From: Acidimicrobiia bacterium
Lineage (GTDB): Bacteria; Actinomycetota; Acidimicrobiia; Acidimicrobiales; Aldehydirespiratoraceae
Assembly (NCBI GenBank): GCA_022828135.1
Contig: JAJEJB010000028.1
Span: 1 to 64,000 of the forward strand
Reading direction: 5' to 3'
Length of the DNA: 64,000 nucleotides
Below the pieces are notes generated by a model. It saw only the letters and a program-made list of their open reading frames with translations, searched no databases and had not been told where the DNA came from. A program made the position numbers and the translations under genes. Below, one piece after another: positions 51,496 through 59,383 of the stretch (positions are counted from its first letter, which is position 1; every line of letters starts with the position of its first letter).

Positions 51496-52404
51496 GTGAA
51501 CAAGCCCGAGCGCGTGCCCGTGACCATCGATGGGCGCCGGCTGTCGGTCAGCAACCTCGACAAGGTGATGTACCCGCTGACCGGGTTCACCAAGGCGCAG
51601 GTGATCGACTACTACGTGCGGGTCGCGCCGGTGATGCTTGCCCATGTCGGCGACCGCGGTGTGACCCTGCGGCGCTGGCCCGACGGTGTGACCGCCGAGT
51701 CGTTCTTCGAGAAGCGCTGCCCCAAGCACCGCCCCGACTGGGTCGGCACATGCCGGGGTCCCGGCGACAGGGGCGGTCCGATCGAGTACTGCCGCCTCGA
51801 CTCGGTGGCCGCACTGGCCTGGTCGGCCAACCTGGCCGCGCTGGAGATCCACGCCCCGATGGCCCGATGCGGCGACCTCGACTCGCCCACCATGGTCGTG
51901 TTCGACCTCGATCCGGGCAAGCCGGCCACGATCGTCGAGTGCTGCCGGGTGGCCCTACAGATCCGCGAAGTCCTGGAGTCGGTCGGCCTGGCCGGATGGG
52001 CCAAGACTTCGGGCAGCAAGGGGATGCAGCTCTACGTGCCTCTCAACCGGCCCCACTCCCACGACCACGCGGCCGGCTTCGCCCTGGCCGTGGCCCAACT
52101 GCTCGAGAAGCGCCTGCCGGCGCTGGTGGTGTCGGTGATGAAGCGCAGCCTCCGGCCACAGAAGGTGTTCATCGACTGGAGCCAGAACGCCCGCTTCAAG
52201 ACCACCATCGCCCCCTACTCGCTGAGGGGCCTGGATCGTCCCACCGTGTCCGCGCCGATCACCTGGGACGAGGTGTCCGACGGCGCCGACGGCGAGCCGC
52301 TGGCGTTCACCGCCGCCGAGGCGCTGGACCGGGTTGAACAGTTCGGCGACCTGTTCGCGTCCACACTCACTGTCGAACAGGACCTCCCCGCCCCTGCGTC
52401 CTAG
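51496..52404 (+). CDS. ligD: stand-alone LigD polymerase (primase-polymerase) domain
   Basis: A 302-residue AEP-type polymerase equivalent to the POL domain of LigD, which fills gaps and adds ribonucleotides at DNA ends. Visible: NLDKVMYPLTGFTKAQVIDY near 20, AESFFEKRCPKHRPDWV near 63, the catalytic-metal motif TMVVFDLDPGKPATIVECCR near 132 (DLD), TSGSKGMQLYVPLNR near 172, KVFIDWSQNARFKTTIAPYS near 220 (third acidic residue) and SLRGLDRPTVSAPITWDEV. The nuclease and ligase domains are absent; a separate ligase would have to be elsewhere. A 48-bp repeat follows its stop by 11 bp. Confidence 0.93.
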   Translation: MNKPERVPVTIDGRRLSVSNLDKVMYPLTGFTKAQVIDYYVRVAPVMLAHVGDRGVTLRRWPDGVTAESFFEKRCPKHRPDWVGTCRGPGDRGGPIEYCRLDSVAALAWSANLAALEIHAPMARCGDLDSPTMVVFDLDPGKPATIVECCRVALQIREVLESVGLAGWAKTSGSKGMQLYVPLNRPHSHDHAAGFALAVAQLLEKRLPALVVSVMKRSLRPQKVFIDWSQNARFKTTIAPYSLRGLDRPTVSAPITWDEVSDGADGEPLAFTAAEALDRVEQFGDLFASTLTVEQDLPAPAS

Positions 52405-52415
52405 TCCCTAGGAGC

Positions 52416-52463
52416 GAATTGGCAGCGGGGGAGGCCGTTTTCGGCGTTGTGGGCTGCCAGTTC
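52416..52463 (+). repeat. 48-bp inverted-repeat element, copy D
   Basis: GAATTGGCAGC and GCTGCCAGTTC enclose a 26-bp interior (GGGGGAGGCCGTTTTCGG then CGTTGTGG). It lies between the ligD polymerase stop and pepA, a spot where the hairpin could end the NHEJ transcript before the pepA promoter. Confidence 0.82.
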
Positions 52464-52504
52464 CGGCTTCGGCCGGGTGGGCATCCCACCGTTAGCCTGA
52501 CCGG

Positions 52505-53971
52505 ATGCCGATCACAGTCCATGCAGTCCGTTCGGTGCCCAAGGCGGCCACCACCAGCGTTTCCCTTGTCACCGCCGAGGACGTCGAAGCCGGCGTCAGC
52601 GGCTTCGACGGCGCGGTGCTGGACACCGCCGGCTTCGCGGGCAAGGCCGATCAGGTCTACCTGCAGCCGGCCGGCGGCGGCTTCGCCGGGTTGGTCGGCG
52701 TAGGTCCGGCGGCCGAAGTCACCGCGGCCACCATCCGGAGGGCCGGCGCGGCGCTGGCCCGCTCATGCTCACGTCACGCCCGGGCGGCGGTGCGACTTCC
52801 GGCCGGTCCCGGCTTGGACGACGCCTCGGCCCGCCAGGCGCTCGCCGAGGGTGTGATCCTCGGCAACTACAGCTTCACCAGCTACAAGTCGGCCGCGGGC
52901 AACGGCGACGGAGACGGCGGCCGGCCCAAGCTGACCCGGGTCGATGTGGTGGGCGGCACGTCGGCGGCGGCCAAGGACGCGCTGGCCCGCGGCTCGGCCA
53001 TCGCGGCCGGCGTGTGCGTGGCCCGCGACCTGTCCAACGAGCCCGGCGGCTCGCTGACGGCCCCGGTCTTCGCCGACAGGGCTGAGGCCATTGCCGGCGA
53101 GGCCGGGCTGCAGTCGACGGTCTGGACCGAGGACGACATCAAGAAGGAGCGCCTCGGGGGACTCCTCGGCGTCAACCGGGGCAGCACGAATCCGCCGCGC
53201 TACGTGGAGTTGACCTACGAGCCCGAGGACGACCCCGCTGCGACGCTGGCTTTCGTGGGCAAGGGGATCACCTTCGACGCCGGGGGCCTGTCCATCAAGA
53301 CGGCCCAGGGCATGATGGCCATGAAGATGGACATGTGCGGGGCCGCGGCGATCATCGGGGCCATGTCGGTGCTGCCCGCGGTAGGCGCCCCGGTCAGGGT
53401 CAAGGGGTACCTGCCCATGACCGACAACATGCTCGGCGGCGATGCCACCCGGCCCGGCGACGTTCTCACCATCCGCAACGGCAAGACCATCGAGGTGCTC
53501 AACACCGATGCGGAGGGCCGGCTGATCCTGGCCGACGCTCTGTCGCTGGCCTGCGAGGACGAGCCCGACGCCATTGTCGACCTGGCCACCCTGACCGGCG
53601 CCTGCATGGTGGCGCTGGGGCCGTCCATCGCCGGGCTGATGGGCAACGACGATCCGCTGATCGACGAGATCCGCGCCGCCGCGGACCGCGCCGGGGAGCG
53701 GGTGTGGCCGCTGCCGCTGCCCGCCGACTACGCCAAGCAGTTCGAGTCGAACGTGGCCGACATGAAGAACATCGGCGGGACCCACGGCGGTGCGCTGACG
53801 GCGGGGCTGATCCTTCAGCAGTTCGTGGCCGACGGCATCCCCTGGGCCCACCTCGACATCGCCGGCCCGGCCCGGGCCGAGTCGGACGACGGCGAGATTT
53901 CCAAGGGCGGCACCGGCTTCGGCGTGCGCACCCTGATCGAGCTGGCCTTGTCGTACACCGCGAGCAGCTAA
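52505..53971 (+). CDS. pepA: leucyl aminopeptidase (M17)
   Basis: Cytosolic dimetal aminopeptidase, 488 residues. The N-terminal macro-like domain is variable; the catalytic domain carries GKGITFDAGGLSIKTAQG near 255 (metal Lys and Asp), KMDMCGAAAIIGAM near 275 (Asp), GDVLTIRNGKTIEVLNTDAE near 318 with the M17 signature NTDAEGRLILAD, and VDLATLTGACMVALG near 358. TAGCCT at 52493-52498 lies 6 nt before the ATG and there is no ribosome-binding site, so the transcript may be leaderless. A copy-D repeat lies just upstream. Confidence 0.95.
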   Translation: MPITVHAVRSVPKAATTSVSLVTAEDVEAGVSGFDGAVLDTAGFAGKADQVYLQPAGGGFAGLVGVGPAAEVTAATIRRAGAALARSCSRHARAAVRLPAGPGLDDASARQALAEGVILGNYSFTSYKSAAGNGDGDGGRPKLTRVDVVGGTSAAAKDALARGSAIAAGVCVARDLSNEPGGSLTAPVFADRAEAIAGEAGLQSTVWTEDDIKKERLGGLLGVNRGSTNPPRYVELTYEPEDDPAATLAFVGKGITFDAGGLSIKTAQGMMAMKMDMCGAAAIIGAMSVLPAVGAPVRVKGYLPMTDNMLGGDATRPGDVLTIRNGKTIEVLNTDAEGRLILADALSLACEDEPDAIVDLATLTGACMVALGPSIAGLMGNDDPLIDEIRAAADRAGERVWPLPLPADYAKQFESNVADMKNIGGTHGGALTAGLILQQFVADGIPWAHLDIAGPARAESDDGEISKGGTGFGVRTLIELALSYTASS

Positions 53972-53993
53972 GGCGGCCAGACGGCCGGGCCAC

Positions 53994-55040
53994 TCAGAGC
54001 AGGTCGGGCAGGCTCAACTCGTCGGCGGCGCGCTCGAACCGCTCGAAGGTGGCCTCCAGCAGTCCCCGCTGGCGATCGTCGGTGAGGTCCATGCCCGCAC
54101 CCGCGATCATCGGGTAGCACACGCAGAACAGCACCGCGCCCCGGTAGATGTCCCACATCCCGTCGAGCTCCGACTGGGGCGCCCCCTCCGATGCGAGGGC
54201 GCTGAGCCAGCGTTCGTAGAGGGACTGCTCGATCTCCGATGCGGTGGCGGGGGAGAGGCTCCCGGTGACGAAGTAGGCCAGGTCGCCCACCGGCATGGAC
54301 TGGCCGATGACCTGGAAGTCGAGCAGCACGACCCGTCCGTCATCGTCGAAGAACATGTTGTCGGCCCGGTAGTCGCCGTGGACCAGGGTGCTCGGCGTTG
54401 TCGCCAGCGACCCCAGCATCTCGGGTAGGGCCTCCACCCAGCCGTCGGCGACCGTCTCGACGACCCGGGGGACGCTCATCGCCCCCCGGACCTTGGCCCA
54501 GCCGTCGGCGAACACCGGCGGCAGCAGCATCGGGTAGATGGGATCGTGGATGGCCATAGCGGTGCCGCGCTCCACGATCGGTCCGGCCTTGCCCCACCAG
54601 TGGGCGTGCCACGCAGCCAGTTCGTCCACGGCCTGCTCGGCGTCGGCCCGGCCCATGCCCTCGACCTGGCTCACGGCCCGGTACGAGCCGACGTCCTCGA
54701 GCACCAGCACGAACTGGTGGGTCTCGGGATCGACGGCACCGAAGTGGCAGTGGGGGACCCGGATGGGGCTCTCGGCGGCCAGCTCGCGGTAGAAGCCGAC
54801 CTCGCGGATGTTGAGGCGCAGGATCTGGGCCGTGAAGCGGGCGGTCTCGTCGAGACCGGGCATCTTGATCACCACGGTGCCGGGGCCGTCGCCCTCCAGC
54901 GTTGCCCGGTAGATGGCGCCGATCATCCCGACCCCGGTCCCGATGTCGTCGATGCTCGTGATCCGCACAGGCGAACCCATGGCATGCGACAGCCATTCGT
55001 CGTCGATGTCGTCGATGCCGGCGGGTATTGCGGGTTCCAT
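53994..55040 (-). CDS. aminoglycoside phosphotransferase-family kinase-like protein
   Basis: A 348-residue protein of the APH/choline kinase fold. Nucleotide-lobe features: GMIGAIYRATLEGDGPGTVV near 40 and VVIKMPGLDE near 60 (Lys); catalytic loop LVHGDYRADNMFFDDDG near 218 with HGDxxxxN; metal Asp in VVLLDFQVIGQSMPVGDLAY near 238. The middle SYRAVSQVEGMGRADAEQAV and C-terminus resemble the actinobacterial group annotated as phosphotransferase or DUF1679/ecdysteroid kinase-like, often near lipid-metabolism genes. The natural substrate is unknown; antibiotic resistance should not be inferred. ATG 55040 has AGGGGG 5 bp upstream. Confidence 0.85.
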   Translation of the reverse strand: MEPAIPAGIDDIDDEWLSHAMGSPVRITSIDDIGTGVGMIGAIYRATLEGDGPGTVVIKMPGLDETARFTAQILRLNIREVGFYRELAAESPIRVPHCHFGAVDPETHQFVLVLEDVGSYRAVSQVEGMGRADAEQAVDELAAWHAHWWGKAGPIVERGTAMAIHDPIYPMLLPPVFADGWAKVRGAMSVPRVVETVADGWVEALPEMLGSLATTPSTLVHGDYRADNMFFDDDGRVVLLDFQVIGQSMPVGDLAYFVTGSLSPATASEIEQSLYERWLSALASEGAPQSELDGMWDIYRGAVLFCVCYPMIAGAGMDLTDDRQRGLLEATFERFERAADELSLPDLL

Positions 55041-55088
55041 GTGCACCCCCTGACCGGTTCCGACGCTACATCACGGCAAGATCGGAAG

Positions 55089-55715
55089 TCAGGCCGCCTC
55101 GGGGGAAGACCGTCCGTGATGGAGGTTCCATGCCCAGCGGACCGCCTCGGCAACGATGGCGGGATGGTAGTTCATCCGAGCCAGCAGCCTCTCTGTCTGT
55201 TCGAAGCTGTCACCGCACTCGATCAGGCACACGGCCAGCCGCCGGGCCCGCGACTGCTGCCGGCAAACCTCGTCCCGACTCAAGTTGACCGCAAGGTACT
55301 CCTCATGGCGCCGCTGTACCGGTCCGGGCAGGCGCTGCACCTGGCGGTAGCTGAGTTGCGGCAGTCGAAGGCGGACGGCCAGCGTTGCCGACCCCACGGA
55401 TCGGGCCGCTCGGAACCGGCAGGCTCGAGCAACCGTCTTGCACATGGCGCTGCGAGAGCCGCCCTCATGTCCGATGCCCAGTGTGCCGGCTGTTTCCCGC
55501 AGATTGACGGCTGTGCTGCCGGCGTCATCGAGCAGGTTGGCGCAATGGCGCAGGAACCACGTGGTGGAAGGGCCCAGCGTTCCGAGCCAGAACTGTTCGA
55601 CGTAGGTGGATCTCGGGTCGTGCCCGAAGGCGTCGACGCGGTGGTCGATCCATGGAATCAGGGTGATCACCTCTGATTCGATGACTGCGGGCGGGAGGTT
55701 GATGGACGAAGTCAT
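55089..55715 (-). CDS. uncharacterised protein
   Basis: A 208-residue protein without signal peptide, membrane segment or enzyme motif that I recognise. The N-terminal half contains ITLIPWIDHRVDAFGHDPRS and YVEQFWLGTLGPSTTWFLRH, then AVNLRETAGTLGIGHEGGSR, which resembles a small winged-helix or helix-turn-helix surface; the C-terminal half is helical (LLARMNYHPAIVAEAVRWAW). The LGPSTTWFLRH and AVNLRETAGTLGIG arrangement hints at a DNA-binding protein. The promoter side (55716-55896) is AT-richer than the surroundings and holds no other gene. Confidence 0.55.
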   Translation of the reverse strand: MTSSINLPPAVIESEVITLIPWIDHRVDAFGHDPRSTYVEQFWLGTLGPSTTWFLRHCANLLDDAGSTAVNLRETAGTLGIGHEGGSRSAMCKTVARACRFRAARSVGSATLAVRLRLPQLSYRQVQRLPGPVQRRHEEYLAVNLSRDEVCRQQSRARRLAVCLIECGDSFEQTERLLARMNYHPAIVAEAVRWAWNLHHGRSSPEAA

Positions 55716-55896
55716 GATGTTTCTCCAAGAATGCGGGCGCTCGGGAGCGCCTCAGTTACAAGATGTCTGGGGGGAAGTGTCAATGTTCGAACATAGGTTG
55801 ACGGCAAATGCTTGTCAAACAGAAATCTGAAGGCATTTTTTCTGCTGTTTTGGCAGGCAAGGCCGATGGTCGCGCCGGCTCCGATACTCTGGCGGC

Positions 55897-56670
55897 GTGC
55901 CCGCGGATGCTGCGGCCGCGGTCGCCGCGGCCCGCCGAATGGTCGATGCCGCCGATCGCGTCACTGTCCTCACCGGGGCCGGCATCTCCACCGACAGCGG
56001 CCTGCCCGACTTCCGGGGGCCCAAGGGGCTGTGGACGCGGGACCCGGCGGCCGAGCGGGCCTCCAACATCAACGTCTACGTCTCGGATCCCGAGGTGCGC
56101 CGCAGCAACTGGGCCCGCCGGGCCTCCGGGGCGCTGTGGGCCGACGTCTCACCCAACCGGGGCCACGAAGCGCTGGTCCACCTGGAGCGGCGAGGAAAGC
56201 TCCGCCTGCTCATCACCCAGAACGTGGACGAGCTCCACCAGCAGGCTGGCAGCGATCCCGAACGGGTGGTGGAGATACACGGCACGACCCGCAAGGTGCA
56301 GTGCCTGTCGTGCGACTACCGCGACGACATCGAGGTTGCGCTGGAGCGGGTGAGGGCCGGAGAGGAGGACCCCGAGTGCCCGGAGTGCGGATGGATCCTC
56401 AAGTCGGCAACGGTGTCATTCGGGCAGAGCCTCAACCCGGTCGACCTGGCTCGGGCCGAGCGGGCCGCCCTGGAATGCGACCTGTTCCTGGCGGTAGGCA
56501 CGACGCTGGCCGTGTCGCCCATCAACATGACCGCGCCCCTGGCCGCGCAGTCGGGGGCCGGCCTGGTGATCGTGAACGGCGAGCCCACCGAGTTCGACGC
56601 GCTGGCCGACGTGTTGGTCGGCGGATCCATCAGCGAAGTCCTGCCCGTGATTTGCGGCCTTGAGACCTGA
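55897..56670 (+). CDS. cobB: NAD-dependent protein deacylase, sirtuin family
   Basis: Sir2-type deacetylase, 257 residues. NAD-binding VLTGAGISTDSGLPDFRGPK near 24, ITQNVDELHQQAG near 107, catalytic His in VVEIHGTTRKVQC near 125, zinc cysteines in CLSCDY and CPECGWIL near 135-165, and VGTTLAVSPIN near 205. A substrate could be acetyl-CoA synthetase or another metabolic enzyme. TACTCT at 55885-55890 lies 6 nt before GTG 55897, with no Shine-Dalgarno sequence. A large hairpin follows the stop. Confidence 0.95.
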   Translation: MPADAAAAVAAARRMVDAADRVTVLTGAGISTDSGLPDFRGPKGLWTRDPAAERASNINVYVSDPEVRRSNWARRASGALWADVSPNRGHEALVHLERRGKLRLLITQNVDELHQQAGSDPERVVEIHGTTRKVQCLSCDYRDDIEVALERVRAGEEDPECPECGWILKSATVSFGQSLNPVDLARAERAALECDLFLAVGTTLAVSPINMTAPLAAQSGAGLVIVNGEPTEFDALADVLVGGSISEVLPVICGLET

Positions 56671-56674
56671 CGCT

Positions 56675-56754
56675 CTCGCAAGCTCGACCTCTGCTGGATG
56701 TGGCTAAATCCCGACAAGACAAGTAGGATTTAGCCCAGAGGCCGAGCTTGCGAG
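56675..56754. terminator. 80-bp nested inverted repeat after cobB
   Basis: Outer 19-bp arms (56675-56693 and 56736-56754, one mismatch) enclose inner perfect 10-bp arms GGCTAAATCC (56702-56711) and GGATTTAGCC (56726-56735) with a 14-base loop. The right outer arm is the GAGGCCGAGCTTGCGAG motif that also precedes repeat copy 3. It begins 4 bp after the cobB stop and probably stops transcription. Confidence 0.65.
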
Positions 56755-56761
56755 GCCCCTG

Positions 56762-56842
56762 GGCCAAAGCGGCCCGTGAGCGCAGCGAACAAGAGCGGCG
56801 GTCACGGCCCGAGCGGCCCGTGAGCGCAGCGAACAGGAGCGG
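56762..56842 (+). repeat. two tandem copies of the 37-bp dispersed repeat (copies 4 and 5)
   Basis: Copy 4 is 56762-56798 (begins GGCCAAAGCGG, otherwise consensus) and copy 5 is 56806-56842 (ends CGAACAGGAGCGG). They are 7 bp apart and copy 5 ends 7 bp before the MoeZ-like start codon, so its GGAGCGG may even serve as the ribosome-binding site of that gene. Confidence 0.85.
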
Positions 56843-56849
56843 ACAATCG

Positions 56850-58010
56850 ATGGCGAGTTTCAGAGAACTATTGGCGCAGGCCAAGTCCGAGATCCGCGAG
56901 GTCGACACCGTCGGCGGCGAGCAGCTGCTGGCCGAGGGCTGGACCCTGCTCGACGTGCGCGAGCCCGACGAGTACGAGCAGGGCGCCATCGCCGGCTCCG
57001 TGCACATCCCCCGGGGCCAGCTCGAGTCGAGCATCGAGAACCGCGTGCCCGACCGGGCCACCCCGCTGGTGGCCATGTGCGCGGGCGGCGTGCGCTCCGC
57101 CTTCGCGGCGGTGACGCTCGAGCACATGGGCTACACCGACGTGGTGTCCATGGACGGCGGCTTCAACAAGTGGAAGGACGAGGGCCGGGCCTGGGCGCGG
57201 CCCCGCACCCTGTCGCCCGATCAGCGCAACCGCTACCAGCGCCACCTGCTGGTGCCCGAGGTGGGCGAGGAGGGCCAGCTCAAGCTGCTCGACGCCAAGG
57301 TCCTGCTGCTCGGCGCGGGCGGCCTCGGCTCCCCGGCGGCCCTGTACCTGGCGGCCGCGGGAGTGGGCACCATCGGCATCATCGACATGGACGTGGTCGA
57401 CGAGTCCAACCTCCAGCGCCAGGTCCTGCACAACGTCGACCGGGTGGGCGACCGCAAGGTGGACTCGGCCAAGAAGACCCTCACCGCGCTGAACCCCGAC
57501 GTCAACGTGGTCACCTACGACGCCCGGCTCGGCGCCGACAACGTCATGGAGATACTCGACGGCTACGACGTGGTGGTAGACGGGGCCGACAACTTCCCGA
57601 GCCGGTACCTGCTCAACGACGCCTCGGTCAAGCTGGGCATACCGGTGGTCCACGGGTCGATCTTCCGCTTCGAGGGCCAGGTCACCGTGTTCGACCCCCG
57701 CAACGGGCCCACCTACCGCGACATGCTGCCGGAGCCGCCGCCGCCGGAGATGGCGCCGAGCTGCGCGGAGGCCGGGGTTCTGGGTGTGCTGCCCGGAATC
57801 GTCGGCAGCGTGCAGGCCCTGGAGGCCATCAAGCTGATCCTGGGAGTGGGGGACTCGCTGCGGGGCCGCCTGGTGGCGTTCGACGCGCTGGAGATGAGCT
57901 TCCGCGAGTTCAAGCTGCGGCCCGACCCCTCCAACGAGGTCACTTACGACAACCGGGACCGCATCCAGATCGGCGAACTCGACGGCCTCTGCATGCCGAC
58001 GCTCTCCTAG
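56850..58010 (+). CDS. MoeZ/MoeB-like adenylyltransferase with N-terminal rhodanese domain
   Basis: A 386-residue two-domain protein. Residues about 5-110 are a rhodanese: LLDVREPDEYEQGAIAGSVH near 32 and active loop LVAMCAGGVRSAFAAV near 73 with the persulfide Cys. Residues about 125-385 are an E1-like adenylyltransferase: RYQRHLLVPEVGEEGQLKL, nucleotide motif LGAGGLGSPAALYLAAAG near 155, DESNLQRQVLHNVDRVGDRK near 185, VVDGADNFPSRYLLND near 232, and PTYRDMLPEPPPPEMAPSCA near 290 with the conserved Cys. The CxxC zinc pairs of MoeB are absent, as in MoeZ. MoeZ proteins carry the rhodanese at the C-terminus; here the order is reversed. It would activate sulfur-carrier proteins for molybdopterin or thiamine-type pathways. 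Confidence 0.9.
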   Translation: MASFRELLAQAKSEIREVDTVGGEQLLAEGWTLLDVREPDEYEQGAIAGSVHIPRGQLESSIENRVPDRATPLVAMCAGGVRSAFAAVTLEHMGYTDVVSMDGGFNKWKDEGRAWARPRTLSPDQRNRYQRHLLVPEVGEEGQLKLLDAKVLLLGAGGLGSPAALYLAAAGVGTIGIIDMDVVDESNLQRQVLHNVDRVGDRKVDSAKKTLTALNPDVNVVTYDARLGADNVMEILDGYDVVVDGADNFPSRYLLNDASVKLGIPVVHGSIFRFEGQVTVFDPRNGPTYRDMLPEPPPPEMAPSCAEAGVLGVLPGIVGSVQALEAIKLILGVGDSLRGRLVAFDALEMSFREFKLRPDPSNEVTYDNRDRIQIGELDGLCMPTLS

Positions 58011-58080
58011 CTAACTCTAGCCTCGTCGCAATCTAGACTCCGGGGGTTCGAGTTCCTGGAAGGACCGCGCCATCGGACAG

Positions 58081-59355
58081 TTGCTGAACAATCTCCGGGC
58101 GCGCTTCGCGAGCCTGCTGCCCCTCGGCACCTCATGGATCCTCTGGGGGCTGGTCTTCAACGGGCTCACCACCTACGGGTACCTGGTGGTGGCTCAGCGC
58201 GCCCTGGGCGACGACGGCTACGGCAGCCTGGCCGTGCTGTGGGCCCTGGTCAACATCGGTGGCTTCGGACTGTTCCAGCCCCTGGAGCAGGAGGTGGCCC
58301 GGGCCACGGCCGACCGGGCCAGCCGGGGAGTGGGCAGCGCACCGGTACTGACTCGGGCGGGAGTGCTGGGCGCGGCACAGTTCGTGCTGGTCATCGCGGG
58401 ACTGCTCGCGGCTTGGCCGCTCGGGCTCGACAACCTGCTCGACGGCCGGCCCGAGCTGCTTCTGGCCCTCGTTCTCGCCCTGGGCGCATTCGCCGGGTCC
58501 CAGCTGGTGCGGGGCATCCTCGGCGGCCGCCACATGTTCGACCGCTACGCCTGGTACTTCGTGGTCGAGGGTGGGGCCCGCATGGCCCTGGCCGTGGTAC
58601 TGGCAATCGTCGGCGTGGCCGCGGTGGGCGCCTACGGCCTGGCCATCGCCTTCGCGCTGGTGGTCGCCACGGTCGCCGCGGCCGGCCCCCACCGGCCCTT
58701 CGTGCGGTCCGGGCCCCCCGCCACGTACCGGGAGCTCACGCCGGCTCTGGGCTTCCTGCTCATCGCCGCCATCGGCGAGGCCTTCATACTCAACGTCGGG
58801 CCGGTGGCAGTGGACATCGTGGGCGGCGACGAGCTGGGCGCCGAGGCGCCCGGCGTGTTCCTCAACGGCATGCTCATCGCCCGCATCCCGCTGTTCTTCT
58901 TCCAGGCGGTGAAGGCCAGCCTGCTGCCGAGCCTGGCCACCCTGGCCGGCCGCGGCGACCTCGTCGGGTTCCGCAACATGCAGCTCAAGATCGTGACCGC
59001 GGTGGCGGCGGTAGCCGTGGCCACCACGGCGGTGGCGGCGGTGATCGGGCCGCCGGTGGTGCGGGTCGTGTTCGGTGACGAGTTGGGCCGCAGCGATATG
59101 GCCCTGCTGGCCGCCAGCGGTGGAGGCCTGATGCTGATGCTGTCGCTGGCTCTGGGCCTGGTCGCGCTGGGCCACACCCGGCTGGCGGTGGTCGGATGGA
59201 TCGCCGGGATCGCCGCCTTCGCGGTAGTGGTCAGCTTCGACTTCGAGCCGTTCCTGCGGGTGGAGCTGGCTCTGGTGGCCGCGGTGGCGGCCGGCTCCCT
59301 GGTGGCGGGCAGCCTGTTGCGCCACCAGTACGCGGCCCACGCCCGCGAGACCTGA
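58081..59355 (+). CDS. MOP-superfamily polysaccharide flippase-like membrane protein
   Basis: A 424-residue integral membrane protein with about 12 hydrophobic segments (SWILWGLVFNGLTTYGYLVV near 20, LALVLALGAFAGSQLVRGIL near 128, LAVVLAIVGVAAVGAYGLAI near 165, LMLMLSLALGLVALGHTRLA near 350). The GYGSLAVLWALVNIGGFGLF start and RGILGGRHMFDRYAWYFV match the oligosaccharide-flippase (Wzx/MurJ-like) superfamily. It precedes glycosyltransferase-type genes on the other strand, consistent with export of a surface glycan. TTG 58081 is assumed; GGAAGG lies further upstream than usual, so the start is uncertain. Confidence 0.78.
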   Translation: MLNNLRARFASLLPLGTSWILWGLVFNGLTTYGYLVVAQRALGDDGYGSLAVLWALVNIGGFGLFQPLEQEVARATADRASRGVGSAPVLTRAGVLGAAQFVLVIAGLLAAWPLGLDNLLDGRPELLLALVLALGAFAGSQLVRGILGGRHMFDRYAWYFVVEGGARMALAVVLAIVGVAAVGAYGLAIAFALVVATVAAAGPHRPFVRSGPPATYRELTPALGFLLIAAIGEAFILNVGPVAVDIVGGDELGAEAPGVFLNGMLIARIPLFFFQAVKASLLPSLATLAGRGDLVGFRNMQLKIVTAVAAVAVATTAVAAVIGPPVVRVVFGDELGRSDMALLAASGGGLMLMLSLALGLVALGHTRLAVVGWIAGIAAFAVVVSFDFEPFLRVELALVAAVAAGSLVAGSLLRHQYAAHARET

Positions 59356-59383
59356 GCCGAACCGCTCACGGGATCGCCGATCC

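Noticed and set aside
53994..55040. Aminoglycoside resistance gene
   Set aside because: The APH-fold family covers many metabolic kinases and this sequence resembles the uncharacterised actinobacterial group, with no mobile element or resistance context.
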